Below are positions 7,893 through 17,088 of a DNA stretch of 64,000 nt, piece by piece. The first letter of the stretch is position 1; every line of letters begins with the position of its first letter. The notes under the pieces were generated by a model, which worked only from the letters and a program-made list of their open reading frames with translations, ran no database searches and had not been told where the DNA came from. Origin of the DNA: an uncultured Bacteroidales bacterium (GTDB lineage: Bacteria; Bacteroidota; Bacteroidia; Bacteroidales; P3); assembly GCA_947167075.1 (NCBI GenBank), contig CAMVGR010000004.1, forward strand, positions 1 through 64,000, read 5' to 3'. The translations under genes and the position numbers were made by a program.

Positions 7893-9200
7893 ATGGGAAA
7901 AGGACAAGAGCTTTACAAAAAAGCTAAAACATTAATCCCAGGAGGAACCTCCCTCCTTTCTAAGAGACCCGAACAGCTTCTTCCTGAAAACTGGCCTGCC
8001 TATTATAGCAAGTCTAAGGGATGCCACGTATGGGATTTGGATGGCCGTGAGTACATTGATTGCGGTCTGATGGGTGTGGGTACCAATACCCTTGGCTATG
8101 CCCGTGAAGAGGTGGATGAGGCCGTGATGAAGGTTGTTCGTGATGGTAACCTGACTACTTTCAACTGCCCGGAAGAGGTTTACCTTGCAGAGCGTCTGAT
8201 TAAGATGAACCCTTGGGCTGGTGGTGTTCGTTACACCCGTGGTGGCGGTGAAGCCAACTCTATGTGTGTCCGTATTGCTCGTGCTTATACTGGAAAAGAT
8301 AAGATAGCTATTTGTGGTTATCACGGCTGGCACGACTGGTATGTGTCCGTGAACCTCGGTGAGAACGATGCCCTTGCAGGTCATCTGCTCCCTGGTATCC
8401 CAACTAATGGCGTTCCCCGTGAACTGCGTGGTACTGCCATCCCGTTCCACTACAACGATTTCGAAGAGATTGAGAAGATTATCCGCAATACACCCGACCT
8501 CGCTGCCGTGAAGATGGAGGTGTGCCGCAACTTTGGACCTGCAGAGGGTTATCTGGAGCATATTCGCAACCTCTGCAACGAGTATGGCGTGATTCTTATC
8601 TTCGATGAGTGCACTAGTGGCTTCCGTGAGACCTTTGGTGGTCTGCACAAGAAGTATGGTGTCTATCCCGACATGACCATCTACAGCAAAACGATGGGTA
8701 ATGGCTATGTGATTGCTGCCGTTCTTGGCAAGAAAGAGATTATGGATGCTGCTCAAGGCAGTTGGATTAGTTCAACCTTCTGGACAGACCGTATTGGACC
8801 TACCGCAGCACTGGCCGCTCTCGATGTGATGGAGAAAACCAAGTCTTGGGAGTTTATTACTAAACAGGGACTCAAGAACAAGGAACGCTGGCAGCAGCTT
8901 GCAGACAAGTATGGTCTGAAGATTAACCAGTGGGGTATTCCTGCCCTGGCCGGTTACACGTTCGATTCACCTAACGCCCTTGCTTACAAGACATATGTGA
9001 CTCAAGAAATGCTTAAGAAGGGATATATTGCCGGTACATTGACGTACACTTGCCTTGAACATACGGATGAAGTTCTCGAAGGCTACTATCAGGCTCTTGA
9101 TCCTATTTTTGCCAAGATTCGCGACTTCGAAGATGGCGAGGATGTGATGAAGGCACTGGATGGCCCTGTATGCCAGGCTGGTTTCAAACGACTCAATTAA
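7893..9200 (+). CDS. Class III aminotransferase, glutamate-1-semialdehyde aminomutase-like
   Basis: 435 aa. Fold-type I PLP enzyme with FDECTSGFR (Asp238) and the Schiff-base Lys266 in MTIYSKTMGNG; the GGGEANSM segment (117-124) binds PLP phosphate. It resembles HemL, but a tetrapyrrole role is unlikely in the middle of a sugar operon. Similar genes accompany SpsF-type cytidylyltransferases and NeuB-like synthases in other surface glycan loci. It may aminate or transaminate a nonulosonate-related keto sugar or attach an amino-acid-like decoration; the substrate is not readable from sequence. Confidence 0.8.
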   Translation: MGKGQELYKKAKTLIPGGTSLLSKRPEQLLPENWPAYYSKSKGCHVWDLDGREYIDCGLMGVGTNTLGYAREEVDEAVMKVVRDGNLTTFNCPEEVYLAERLIKMNPWAGGVRYTRGGGEANSMCVRIARAYTGKDKIAICGYHGWHDWYVSVNLGENDALAGHLLPGIPTNGVPRELRGTAIPFHYNDFEEIEKIIRNTPDLAAVKMEVCRNFGPAEGYLEHIRNLCNEYGVILIFDECTSGFRETFGGLHKKYGVYPDMTIYSKTMGNGYVIAAVLGKKEIMDAAQGSWISSTFWTDRIGPTAALAALDVMEKTKSWEFITKQGLKNKERWQQLADKYGLKINQWGIPALAGYTFDSPNALAYKTYVTQEMLKKGYIAGTLTYTCLEHTDEVLEGYYQALDPIFAKIRDFEDGEDVMKALDGPVCQAGFKRLN

Positions 9201-9205
9201 TATTT

Positions 9206-9766
9206 ATGCCAAATTACATTTGTTTACAGCAACAGGAACAGCATCTTGGAGATTACTCCATTGTGCCGTTGCGTTACGAAGACAGGTTTTCTATCATGAA
9301 GTGGCGCAATGAGCAGATTTATCATCTGCGTCAGGCGCGTCCGCTCACTGAGGATGACCAGCAGCGGTACTTTGACAATGTTGTTTCCAAACTGTATGAC
9401 AATCCCAAGCCCGATCAGATACTCTTCTCCTATTTGGAGAAGGGTACCTGCATAGGGTATGGCGGTCTGGTTCATATCAACTGGATAGACTGGAACGGAG
9501 AGATATCATTTATTATGGACACAAAGTTGGAGGCAGAGCACTTTCAAGAGCACTGGAGCATCTGGCTTTCGATGCTGAAGAAAGTGGCATTCGACGACCT
9601 TGGCTTGCACAAGATCTACACCTATGCCTTTGACTTGCGTCCACATCTGTACACTGCTTTGGAAACCAACGGTTTTACACGTGAGGCAACGCTAAAAGAG
9701 CATTGCCTGTTCCAAGGGGAGTATAAAGATGTGGTCATACATTCAATTTGGGATAGCAATGTATGA
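9206..9766 (+). CDS. GNAT-family N-acetyltransferase (RimJ/RimL type)
   Basis: 186 aa from the ATG at 9206; an in-frame start further upstream would run into the aminotransferase gene and is less likely. The RimJ-like layout is visible: IVPLRYEDRFSIMKWRN near the N-terminus, GYGGLVHI in the central sheet and LHKIYTYAFDLRPHLYTALETNGF for the acetyl-CoA pocket. It overlaps the next GNAT gene by 8 nt. It could N-acetylate an amino sugar intermediate of the nonulosonate route. Confidence 0.8.
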   Translation: MPNYICLQQQEQHLGDYSIVPLRYEDRFSIMKWRNEQIYHLRQARPLTEDDQQRYFDNVVSKLYDNPKPDQILFSYLEKGTCIGYGGLVHINWIDWNGEISFIMDTKLEAEHFQEHWSIWLSMLKKVAFDDLGLHKIYTYAFDLRPHLYTALETNGFTREATLKEHCLFQGEYKDVVIHSIWDSNV

Positions 9767-10217
9767 TGTAATTAACTATGTTGACTGCACTCACGAGCAG
9801 CAACTGGAGATATTGCGGTTGAGAAATCTGGATGCCATCCGTAAATGGATGGTGAATCCGGATGTGATACTGGAAGAGAACCACTTTAGGTTTATTGAGA
9901 AACTGAAGGGAAACAACGAAAGACTTTATTTCGCTATTTATCGTGATGGTTTATTGGTTGGTACTTATAATCTGACCAAAGAAGAGGGTGATGTGTGGGA
10001 GCGTGGCATTTTCGCTAACCCTGAAACACAAGGAAAAGGAGAAACTGCAGTCTGGGAACGCCAGATATTGACATCATTGCCAGCAAAGGGCATTAAGACC
10101 ATTTCTGCCAAAGTGAAACTTGATAATATGAGATCCATCAAGTATCACGAGAAACTGGGATATCAGGAACAAACGAGAGACAACGAGTACATATATTATA
10201 TACTGAGACTACAATGA
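9759..10217 (+). CDS. GNAT N-acetyltransferase, PseH-like
   Basis: 152 aa from the ATG at 9759, which overlaps the stop of the preceding GNAT; an earlier in-frame start at 9729 would overlap more. LRLRNLDAIRKWMVN is typical of the PseH N-terminus, and NPETQGKGETAVWERQ and MRSIKYHEKLGYQ mark the acetyl-CoA binding and C-terminal motifs. Its likely role is N-4 acetylation of UDP-4-amino-4,6-dideoxy-AltNAc, the PseC product. It overlaps pseI by 4 nt. Confidence 0.75.
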   Translation: MYDVINYVDCTHEQQLEILRLRNLDAIRKWMVNPDVILEENHFRFIEKLKGNNERLYFAIYRDGLLVGTYNLTKEEGDVWERGIFANPETQGKGETAVWERQILTSLPAKGIKTISAKVKLDNMRSIKYHEKLGYQEQTRDNEYIYYILRLQ

Positions 10218-11224
10218 GCAAGACATTCATAGTGGCGGAACTGTCCGCCAACCACGGTCATAAGTTGGAGGTGGCTCTTGAATCGGTAAGGGCTGCAAAA
10301 GAAGCCGGCGCTGATGCCGTGAAGATACAGACCTACACGGCTGACACCATCACATTGAATTGTGATGCAGAGGATTTCCGAGTTAAAGGAACGTTGTGGG
10401 ATGGTCGCACGCTTTATGACCTTTATCAAGAAGCTTATACACCTTGGGAGTGGCATCAGGCTATCTTTGATGAGGCAAAGAAATGTGGGCTTATCTGTTT
10501 CTCAACGCCCTTTGACAAGACCGCTGTGGATTTCCTTGAAGATCTAGGAAATCCAATTATGAAGATTGCCAGCTTTGAGATAACGGACATCCCTTTGATT
10601 GAATATGCGGCTAAGAAAGGCAAACCTATGGTGATTTCTACGGGTATTGCAATGCCAGAAGATATAGAGTTGGCTGTAAAGACCTGTAAGGAAGCCGGGA
10701 ACGATGATATTACGCTTTTGAAGTGTACTTCTTCCTATCCTGCACCCATTGAGGCTGCTAACCTAATGACTATGGTGGATATGAAACAGCGTTATGGAGT
10801 AAAAGTGGGATTGAGTGACCACACGATGGGCTATGATGTGGCTGTGGCTGCTGTAGCCATTGGTGCTACACTGGTGGAGAAGCATTTTATTCTTGACCGC
10901 TCTATTGGTGGTCCGGATGCTGCATTCTCAATGGAGATCGGAGAGTTCGCTGCAATGGTGAAGTCTATCCGTAATGTGGAGAAGGCTTTGGGCGATGTTG
11001 TATATCCTACTGACCCGAGTAAAATTAAAGGCCGCGAGTTCAGCCGCTCGCTATATGTGGCAGAGGACGTGAAGGCTGGCGATTTGGTGACGGAGCAGAA
11101 TGTCCGCAGTGTAAGACCCGGCTATGGCTTGCACCCGAAGTATCTGCCCGAGATGCTTGGAAAGAAGTTCGTGAAGGACTGCCAGATGGGGGAGAGATTC
11201 TCGCTTGATTTGGTTATTGGATAG
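10214..11224 (+). CDS. pseI: Pseudaminic acid synthase, PseI (NeuB family)
   Basis: 336 aa. Condenses the 6-deoxy-hexose with phosphoenolpyruvate to give the nine-carbon nonulosonate. It has the NeuB TIM-barrel start IVAELSANHG, ADAVKIQTYTADTITL, CFSTPFD and LSDHTMGYDVAVAAVAIGA, followed by EKHFILDRSIGGPDAAFS, and ends in a SAF (antifreeze-like) domain from about residue 280 (SRSLYVAEDVKAGDL). Length and domains are normal. It is translationally coupled to the PseH-like gene. Confidence 0.92.
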   Translation: MSKTFIVAELSANHGHKLEVALESVRAAKEAGADAVKIQTYTADTITLNCDAEDFRVKGTLWDGRTLYDLYQEAYTPWEWHQAIFDEAKKCGLICFSTPFDKTAVDFLEDLGNPIMKIASFEITDIPLIEYAAKKGKPMVISTGIAMPEDIELAVKTCKEAGNDDITLLKCTSSYPAPIEAANLMTMVDMKQRYGVKVGLSDHTMGYDVAVAAVAIGATLVEKHFILDRSIGGPDAAFSMEIGEFAAMVKSIRNVEKALGDVVYPTDPSKIKGREFSRSLYVAEDVKAGDLVTEQNVRSVRPGYGLHPKYLPEMLGKKFVKDCQMGERFSLDLVIG

Positions 11225-11227
11225 ACT

Positions 11228-11680
11228 ATGATTTACGACAAGATAGACAATTGGAATCTCTATGCCGGAATATCGGAAGACCTCCGCTTGGGGCTGGAGT
11301 ATCTGATGAGCGTGTCGCCCGAAGTGGAATTGGGCGTACACGAACTGTCGCCCTGTGTGAAGGCTGTCGTTTCTGAATATACAACCAAAGAGAAGAACGA
11401 GAATGGCTATGAAGCCCATCGCGAGTGGATAGACATCCAGTATCTCCTGAGGGGGAGCGAGAAGATTTGCTGCCTGCCGCTGGAGTATCTGAAAGAGACC
11501 CAGGCATACGATGCCGGCAAGGATGCTGCATTCTACGAGGAGACAGGTATTGCTGGACAGGAGATGCTGGTGGGCAATGGCTATTTTGCCGTGTTCTTCC
11601 CACAGGACGGGCATAAACCGGGGTTGTGCGCAGGTGAATGTGAGGAGGTAAAGAAGGTGGTGGTGAAGGTAAAAGTGTGA
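11228..11680 (+). CDS. YhcH/YjgK/YiaL (NanQ-like) family protein
   Basis: 150 aa. Small cupin-like family whose E. coli member NanQ is an N-acetylneuraminate anomerase. Family features present are the HREWIDIQYLLRG strand with metal-binding residues, a G-x-FAVFFPQDGHKPGL segment and a terminal KKVVVKV strand. As the last gene of the nonulosonate operon (3 nt after pseI) it may speed mutarotation of the free nonulosonate before CMP activation. That role is inferred. Confidence 0.8.
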   Translation: MIYDKIDNWNLYAGISEDLRLGLEYLMSVSPEVELGVHELSPCVKAVVSEYTTKEKNENGYEAHREWIDIQYLLRGSEKICCLPLEYLKETQAYDAGKDAAFYEETGIAGQEMLVGNGYFAVFFPQDGHKPGLCAGECEEVKKVVVKVKV

Positions 11681-11708
11681 TGGTTATTGGTTATTGAGAG
11701 TTTCAAGT
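11681..11708. repeat. Heptad-phased repeat after the nanQ-like gene
   Basis: Directly after the stop codon come TGGTTAT, TGGTTAT, TGAGAGT and TTCAAGT in 7-bp phase. It occupies the same position relative to a stop codon as the boundaries of the four gene-bearing elements, but I see no inverted partner downstream. Confidence 0.45.
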
Positions 11709-11766
11709 TTTTGGACGTTGAGGAGTTAAAGATGGTTAAATAGCCTTTAGATTACTGAAAAAGTGG

Positions 11767-11774
11767 TATTTTTG
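11767..11774 (+). promoter_or_regulatory. -7 element TATTTTTG upstream of the seven-gene cassette
   Basis: A perfect match to TAnnTTTG, 19 nt before the ATG at 11794. Upstream, a TTTA about 17 nt away could serve as a weak -33 element. It implies that the cassette is transcribed separately from the nonulosonate operon. Confidence 0.5.
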
Positions 11775-11793
11775 CAAAATTAATTATAGAATC

Positions 11794-12339
11794 ATGACAG
11801 ACTTTCAGAAATTTATAAAAGAACAAAACGAGCGACATATTGGAATGAAGAAAGAGTTTGACCCTCAAAAGAGGATTGAGCAGTTTCGTGAATGTGTTGC
11901 GGACCTTTACCACCTTGTTGACACTGAATGGCTGAATGAAGAATTGGCTAACGGAAGTGTGACAACAGGTACGACACCTATCACGGTGACAGAGGAGAGG
12001 CTTGGTGCATACCAAATAGATGCAAAGTGGATACAGATAGGTGAACACAGACTGTTGTTGAGACCTGTGGGAACTATCATTATTGGCACCAAGGCAAGGG
12101 TTGACCTTATCTATAAATCGGTTGACAGAATGTTTGTCCTGGTTGGGGAGAATATAGATGGTGCACGTGACATGATAAGTGTGCATGTAGTAGGCGAACC
12201 AGCCCCTAAACGAAAAGAGCCAGGTAAGGCTGTATGGAAGATAGTGAACCCCAAAGGTCGCTACGACTACCTAAAGGCGAACAAGAGTAACTTCGAGAAA
12301 GTAATCATGGAGGTTATCAATGAAGCTGGTAGATTTTAA
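11794..12339 (+). CDS. Hypothetical protein, first gene of putative defence cassette
   Basis: 181 aa, soluble, no signal peptide or membrane segment. I do not recognise the family. The middle part (about 75-130) has alternating hydrophobic strands (IQIGEHRLLLRPVGTIIIGTKARVDL) consistent with a small beta domain. The C-terminus overlaps the HEPN-motif gene by 20 nt, which couples the two and suggests a functional pair, for example an antitoxin or regulatory partner. That suggestion is inference only. Confidence 0.8.
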   Translation: MTDFQKFIKEQNERHIGMKKEFDPQKRIEQFRECVADLYHLVDTEWLNEELANGSVTTGTTPITVTEERLGAYQIDAKWIQIGEHRLLLRPVGTIIIGTKARVDLIYKSVDRMFVLVGENIDGARDMISVHVVGEPAPKRKEPGKAVWKIVNPKGRYDYLKANKSNFEKVIMEVINEAGRF

Positions 12340-12913
12340 TCCCGACAAACCTAATCCTGTAGATATAGATCATTGGTATAGGATGTCGAAAGATTGTATT
12401 GACAATTATTTCGACAAGAGTAACCCGACCTATGAAGAAAGGTTCTTGTTCAAGTCAGAGGAAGAGGTGAACAGGCAGCATAAGGATGAACTTGACGAGT
12501 TGTCGCTTAAGGCTTCATTCTTTGTGATGACCTACATAGAGTCACTGTTCAGAACGGATTTTGTGTTGCGCTTGGAAAGTGGATCTGGTAAATGGAAGGA
12601 TCAGTTGACGAGGCATTTCAAACATGATGTATATGTACCAACAAAAAAGATGTATCAGTACTCTCTTGTAAATGACATCATCGGAGGATGGAAGACTTAT
12701 TCTTTTCCGACGAAGGAAATGATGGATATTCTGAATACCCTCCCGCAGTATTTTGACTTTCGCAATTGGATTGCTCATGGTCGCTATTGGATTTTCAAGG
12801 AGGATAATTACCAGCGTAAATATAATTACGAGCAGATGGTAATCATGCTTGGAAAAATAGAAAGAGGGTTTAATAGCAAGTTGAAAACAAAGAATTTCGG
12901 GGTGGCTCCTTAA
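12320..12913 (+). CDS. HEPN-motif protein (putative ribonuclease of a defence cassette)
   Basis: 197 aa, largely helical. Near the C-terminus FRNWIAHGRYW (147-157) contains R-N-x3-H (Arg148, His153), the R-x4-6-H signature of HEPN ribonucleases with the usual polar residue after Arg. The LSLKASFFVMTYIESLFRTDF helix and the position of the motif late in the chain also fit HEPN proteins such as RiboL-PSP-type effectors. The start overlaps the preceding gene. Assigned from one motif and general helicity; a fold prediction would settle it. Confidence 0.7.
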   Translation: MKLVDFNPDKPNPVDIDHWYRMSKDCIDNYFDKSNPTYEERFLFKSEEEVNRQHKDELDELSLKASFFVMTYIESLFRTDFVLRLESGSGKWKDQLTRHFKHDVYVPTKKMYQYSLVNDIIGGWKTYSFPTKEMMDILNTLPQYFDFRNWIAHGRYWIFKEDNYQRKYNYEQMVIMLGKIERGFNSKLKTKNFGVAP

Positions 12914-12932
12914 CTTTTATCAGAGATGAAAT

Positions 12933-13931
12933 ATGGCAGAGGTAATGAGAATAAGAAATACAGACTTTGAGGGAATTGCTATCAGATACCAGTTTTCTGA
13001 TGGGTCGCACTCAATGGATGCTCGTGTTTTCAATTATTGCGAGAAACAGATAATTGATATCCTCTATGCCGTAGCCACATCTTATGACCTGAAGATAAAG
13101 GTCGAAACACTTCCTCTGGAAGATGGAAGCCTTTTGAGTTTTCTAAAGATTGATTCATCTACAGGGAAGAAAGTTGCGAATATTCTTTTTACTATATTTC
13201 TGTCAGTCGTTGCCAATCTGATAACGGATGAAATCAAGAACAAGCCCAAGGACACGGCACAGATTGTATTTGAACAGGTGATGCAGGATCCTGGGGTTCA
13301 AGAACTCCTAAAGGAAAAAACAAAAGAGGAACTCAGGAAAGAAGAATTGGAACTGAAGAAGGCTAATGACCGTCTTCAGACTACTTTGGAAGAGAATAAA
13401 CTGAAAAAGAAAAAATCCGAATTCTACAAAGCTCTTGAAGGGTATGATAAAGTAAAAGAGGTATCTTTCTATAAAGTAAGAACGGATAGAGATAATTCAC
13501 CATTCAAGACCATCGAGCGTAAAAACTTTGAAGACTTCATCCTCGATTCTGACGAACTAGAGCCGTGTATTATAGAGAGTGCAAGGATAGAGATAATCTC
13601 CCCGGTGCTGAAGAAAGGGAAATATAAGTGGAACGGAATATATAATGGAACTGCTATTCCATTTACAATGCGTTCAGTCGAATTTAAAGAACTTGTCCAG
13701 TCAGGACAAGTAGTTTTCAAGAATGGCTCAGCTATAGTTTGTGTTCTTGTGGTCAAGAGAAAGCTCGATTCTGAAGGTAATGAAAAGATTATCAGCTACG
13801 AAGTGTTGAGAGTGGATTCATATGAGCTTGATGGTACTCCAACGGAGACTCCAGAAGGTAAGTGGAAGCGTCAGAAAGATGAGGCGGATAAGCAACAGCT
13901 GACTCTGTTTAATGATAACGAAATGCAATAG
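12933..13931 (+). CDS. Hypothetical protein with membrane helix and coiled coil
   Basis: 332 aa. An N-terminal alpha/beta region is followed by a hydrophobic helix at about 76-97 (VANILFTIFLSVVANLI), then a highly charged coiled coil at about 125-168 rich in Lys and Glu, then a beta-rich C-terminal domain. I do not recognise the family. A membrane anchor next to a HEPN-motif protein, a DUF262 protein and an ATPase would fit a sensor or effector role in defence, but nothing in the sequence proves it. Confidence 0.75.
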   Translation: MAEVMRIRNTDFEGIAIRYQFSDGSHSMDARVFNYCEKQIIDILYAVATSYDLKIKVETLPLEDGSLLSFLKIDSSTGKKVANILFTIFLSVVANLITDEIKNKPKDTAQIVFEQVMQDPGVQELLKEKTKEELRKEELELKKANDRLQTTLEENKLKKKKSEFYKALEGYDKVKEVSFYKVRTDRDNSPFKTIERKNFEDFILDSDELEPCIIESARIEIISPVLKKGKYKWNGIYNGTAIPFTMRSVEFKELVQSGQVVFKNGSAIVCVLVVKRKLDSEGNEKIISYEVLRVDSYELDGTPTETPEGKWKRQKDEADKQQLTLFNDNEMQ

Positions 13932-13963
13932 TGGTTAAGCGAATAACATTAAATGTTTGAGTT

Positions 13964-15178
13964 ATGGCGGAATATATAGATAAAAATATGATATACGAGT
14001 CTGAAGAGGAAGACTTTGACTTGAAGAGTTACCCTTTTGACCCTGAGGACATTTCCATTGACAAGAAACCTATGATGATGGATGCAATTATCCGCAGGTT
14101 TAAGCAGGGTACCATTATCATGCATCCCGACTTTCAACGTGAAGAGGTATGGAGTCGGGAAACAAAGTCGCGTCTGATAGAATCGCTGCTGTTGAAGATC
14201 CCTATCACGATGTTCTATGTGTCTGGGGATGAAGAAGGCAAACTGACCGTGGTTGACGGATTGCAGAGACTTTCAGCCATCCGTGATTTCGTGTTGAAAG
14301 AAGACTATAAGCCCACGAATACAAAGGGACTTGGCGACGGAATGCGCTTGCAGGGACTTGAGTTCCTCACGGCATACGAAGGAAAGACTTTCAACGAACT
14401 CCCCATTAATATGCAGAATCGCATCAATGAGACCGAGTTTACTTTTACCATAATAAACCCTGGCACGCCCGAGGAGGTGAAGCGTAATATCTTCAAGCGC
14501 ATCAACACCGGTGGTGAAGGATTGAAACCCCAGGAAATTCGTAATGCCCTATATGCAGGAAAATCTACAGATCTTTTGAGCATTCTTGCCACTTCTCAGG
14601 CCTTCAAGAACGCCACTACTAGTTCAGTCCGTTCCAACAGAATGGAGTCCTACGAGGTGGTCCTGCGTGGCATAGCCTTTATCCTTAGGGATGCAGACAG
14701 TTATCCCAAGAACGGAAATATGGATAAGTTCCTTGGGGACACGATGGTCATACTAAACAGCTTTCCGGAGTTTGACGACCGCGAGATACATCGTCTTGTG
14801 AAGATGGAAAATCTTGACCTTAGTTCTATCAAGACGGAAAGAATAAAAGAATTGGACGACATTTTCAAACTCGCGATGAAACGTGCGAAGAATCTATTTG
14901 GGAAACACGCTTTCCGCAAGAGTTACGGTGAAAAACGTCGCACTCCAATAAATAAGGCACTCTTTGAACTATGGTGTAGTACGCTTGCTGTGATGCGTGA
15001 TGATGAATATAACAGTCTTCTTCATAATAGCAGCGAATTTATGTCAGAATATCACAAACTCCTTGACGATGATAAGTTTAATGTCTATATCTCGCGCGAC
15101 AGTTGGAAACCGACCTCAGTACGCAGACGTTATGATATGATAAATGACTTAATAAAACGATATACGATCACAATATGA
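13964..15178 (+). CDS. DUF262 (ParB/Srx-fold, GmrS-like) protein
   Basis: 404 aa. The three hallmark motifs are present: PDFQREEVW (55-63), VVDGLQRLSAI (97-107, the DGQQR-type motif) and FKRINTGG (177-184). DUF262 is the NTP-hydrolysing ParB-like domain of type IV restriction enzymes GmrSD and of many other defence proteins. Here there is no DUF1524 HNH domain at the C-terminus, so it is not a full GmrSD fusion. It overlaps the ATPase gene by 4 nt, so the two probably work together. Confidence 0.88.
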   Translation: MAEYIDKNMIYESEEEDFDLKSYPFDPEDISIDKKPMMMDAIIRRFKQGTIIMHPDFQREEVWSRETKSRLIESLLLKIPITMFYVSGDEEGKLTVVDGLQRLSAIRDFVLKEDYKPTNTKGLGDGMRLQGLEFLTAYEGKTFNELPINMQNRINETEFTFTIINPGTPEEVKRNIFKRINTGGEGLKPQEIRNALYAGKSTDLLSILATSQAFKNATTSSVRSNRMESYEVVLRGIAFILRDADSYPKNGNMDKFLGDTMVILNSFPEFDDREIHRLVKMENLDLSSIKTERIKELDDIFKLAMKRAKNLFGKHAFRKSYGEKRRTPINKALFELWCSTLAVMRDDEYNSLLHNSSEFMSEYHKLLDDDKFNVYISRDSWKPTSVRRRYDMINDLIKRYTITI

Positions 15179-16164
15179 TACAGCGGGTAGATTTGAATGG
15201 CTTTAAGTCGTTTGACGACACAAGTATAGGGCTTAGACCTCTTACGCTGCTGACGGGTTTAAACAGCAGTGGGAAGAGTTCTGTGATACAGGCTATTGAG
15301 ATGGCAGAAACTTACCGTCGCACAGGAGGCAGAACATTTCTGCTCAACAAACATGGCAATGCTAAGGAGTTGACGAACGATTCTTATGCTGGTTTTTCAA
15401 TAGATTTGTGTGCTGACAATTATAGTTTTCATTTAGACAGCGACATAGGGAAATGCGCAATGGATGGTGAAGTTACCGACAGCATCTTCTATTTAGAGGC
15501 TGGTCGCATTGGCGGGGTCAACTCAATCGAGATTTATAGCGAAGATGCAGAAATAGGTTCCAAAGGTGAGAATGTAATCAAGTGCATTGCAGCCCATTGG
15601 GGAGACAGTATTCCGTCACCTCTTCGTCACACAGAGTCAGAAGGAGAGACTTTTCTGATGAATCTAAAGGCCTGGCTAAGGATAATATCCCCTAGTGTCA
15701 GTTTCGATTATCAGGTCAATGAGCTAAGCGATAATTCTTACGCCACATACAATGGATTCAGGACTTCTAACGTGGGATTTGGCTTAAGTTATACTCTGCC
15801 TGTCATAGCGATGCTATTGCGAGCCTCATTGATACCTGGTAGCGTAGTGCTTCTCGAAAATCCCGAAGCCCACCTGCATCCCAAAGGGCAGACAGAGATG
15901 GGTAAGATGATAGCAAGTGTCGTCAAGGCTGGTGTACAGGTAATAGTAGAGAGCCATAGCGACCACCTTTTCGACGGTATCAGAATATATACCAAAGAAG
16001 ATGGCAATTTTGCCAATCAGTTTGCCGGCTATTGGTTTGAACTTGACAAAGATGGTTTTACGCACTGGGAAAACATACAGATTAACGATTCTGGTCAACT
16101 CGCGAATGAGGCTCCCAAAGGTTTTTGTGACCAATTTGAGATTAACGCATTGAAACTCATTTAA
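15175..16164 (+). CDS. AAA ATPase, DUF3696-type (SMC/OLD-like)
   Basis: 329 aa. The N-terminal FKSFDDTSIGLRPLTLLTGLNSSG-type start gives the Walker A GLNSSGKSS (28-36). The ABC-type Walker B and D-loop region is LLENPEAHLHP (226-236), followed by the switch histidine in VESHSDHLFDGIR. This arrangement matches DUF3696-containing ATPases, which commonly sit beside DUF262 genes in defence islands. It overlaps the DUF262 gene by 4 nt and is followed 10 nt later by the next member. Confidence 0.88.
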   Translation: MIQRVDLNGFKSFDDTSIGLRPLTLLTGLNSSGKSSVIQAIEMAETYRRTGGRTFLLNKHGNAKELTNDSYAGFSIDLCADNYSFHLDSDIGKCAMDGEVTDSIFYLEAGRIGGVNSIEIYSEDAEIGSKGENVIKCIAAHWGDSIPSPLRHTESEGETFLMNLKAWLRIISPSVSFDYQVNELSDNSYATYNGFRTSNVGFGLSYTLPVIAMLLRASLIPGSVVLLENPEAHLHPKGQTEMGKMIASVVKAGVQVIVESHSDHLFDGIRIYTKEDGNFANQFAGYWFELDKDGFTHWENIQINDSGQLANEAPKGFCDQFEINALKLI

Positions 16165-16174
16165 GGCAGACGTT

Positions 16175-17086
16175 ATGTATTCCTATTTTAATGAGTGTCT
16201 TCCTCGCGACCAAGTGGTTGACCAGTATGCTGCTGCTTTACAGAAGAGTAGTCAGTCGTACGCATCACTGAAGAAGAAACATCCATCTCTCGAGGGCATC
16301 GTTTCTTTTGCTACGTGGAGTAGTATGATGATGAATGAAGTTGGAATTACACTGGGCGATTGCATCCGGAAAATTGGAAACCGCACCTTGCGAAACCTTG
16401 TCTGTTCATGGCTGACCCATTACCCGGTGCGAGCGTATCTTGATGAGTCTATCAATGAAGACGATTTGATAGAGCAAAACTATACACTAACAGTAGCGGG
16501 AACTACATATCCGGCCATGAATCTGGGTATAGCCCACAACAATGGTATTTTTCTGTTCACCCTTGGCGTACACAAAGACCTTTGTAGTAACGTTTTGACC
16601 CTAAGTGGTACTGGGGGCAAGACACTCGCTGTGAACAACCTGTATGGCAACAAGTCGGAAAATGTAGGCTATATAGAACAATTCATTACCGAATCAGAGA
16701 ACTCTACACTTAGTATCTCTGAACAGATAGACCGATTGTTTGACGGGAGAGTGAAAAGAACGAATTCCTACTTGCAGTCATTCGGTAAACTTGGATTAAC
16801 TAACCAGCAAGCAATCCTTGATAGGCTGAAAGAAGCAAAATCTCATGGGTTGTTGGATTTCAAGGTTGATAATGATATCTTTAGGCATACCGTGGGCTAT
16901 GACAAAAAAGAGAAATATTACGGACCTGTCTTTGAACTGCGAGTCAGAGAACCCAAAGAGATTCGGATTTATTTTCAGTTTATAGACAATGTATATTACG
17001 TGCTGTCGATGGGCTGGAAAGGAACAGATCAAAATGCTGATATTGGGCAGGCTTATGAGAGGATTAAACAGATCAGACAGATATAA
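16175..17086 (+). CDS. Hypothetical protein with RelE/HigB (Gp49)-like C-terminal part
   Basis: 303 aa. The first ~185 residues are not recognised (NTLRNLV and LNLGIAH-type stretches, no clear catalytic motif). From about residue 240, YGPVFELRVREPKEIRIYF, then YYVLSMGWKGTDQNADI and a terminal ERIKQIRQ helix follow the strand order of phage Gp49/HigB toxins (ELR…R-x-x-YF…V-x-L-x-GFxKK…I-x-A-x-R). This suggests a toxin-like RNase fold fused to a cassette-specific N-terminal domain. Moderate confidence; it needs a profile search. Confidence 0.6.
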   Translation: MYSYFNECLPRDQVVDQYAAALQKSSQSYASLKKKHPSLEGIVSFATWSSMMMNEVGITLGDCIRKIGNRTLRNLVCSWLTHYPVRAYLDESINEDDLIEQNYTLTVAGTTYPAMNLGIAHNNGIFLFTLGVHKDLCSNVLTLSGTGGKTLAVNNLYGNKSENVGYIEQFITESENSTLSISEQIDRLFDGRVKRTNSYLQSFGKLGLTNQQAILDRLKEAKSHGLLDFKVDNDIFRHTVGYDKKEKYYGPVFELRVREPKEIRIYFQFIDNVYYVLSMGWKGTDQNADIGQAYERIKQIRQI

Positions 17087-17088
17087 TT

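Noticed and set aside
7893-9200. Housekeeping hemL (tetrapyrrole synthesis)
   Set aside because: It is tightly embedded in the nonulosonate operon, so a sugar-related class III aminotransferase is more plausible.
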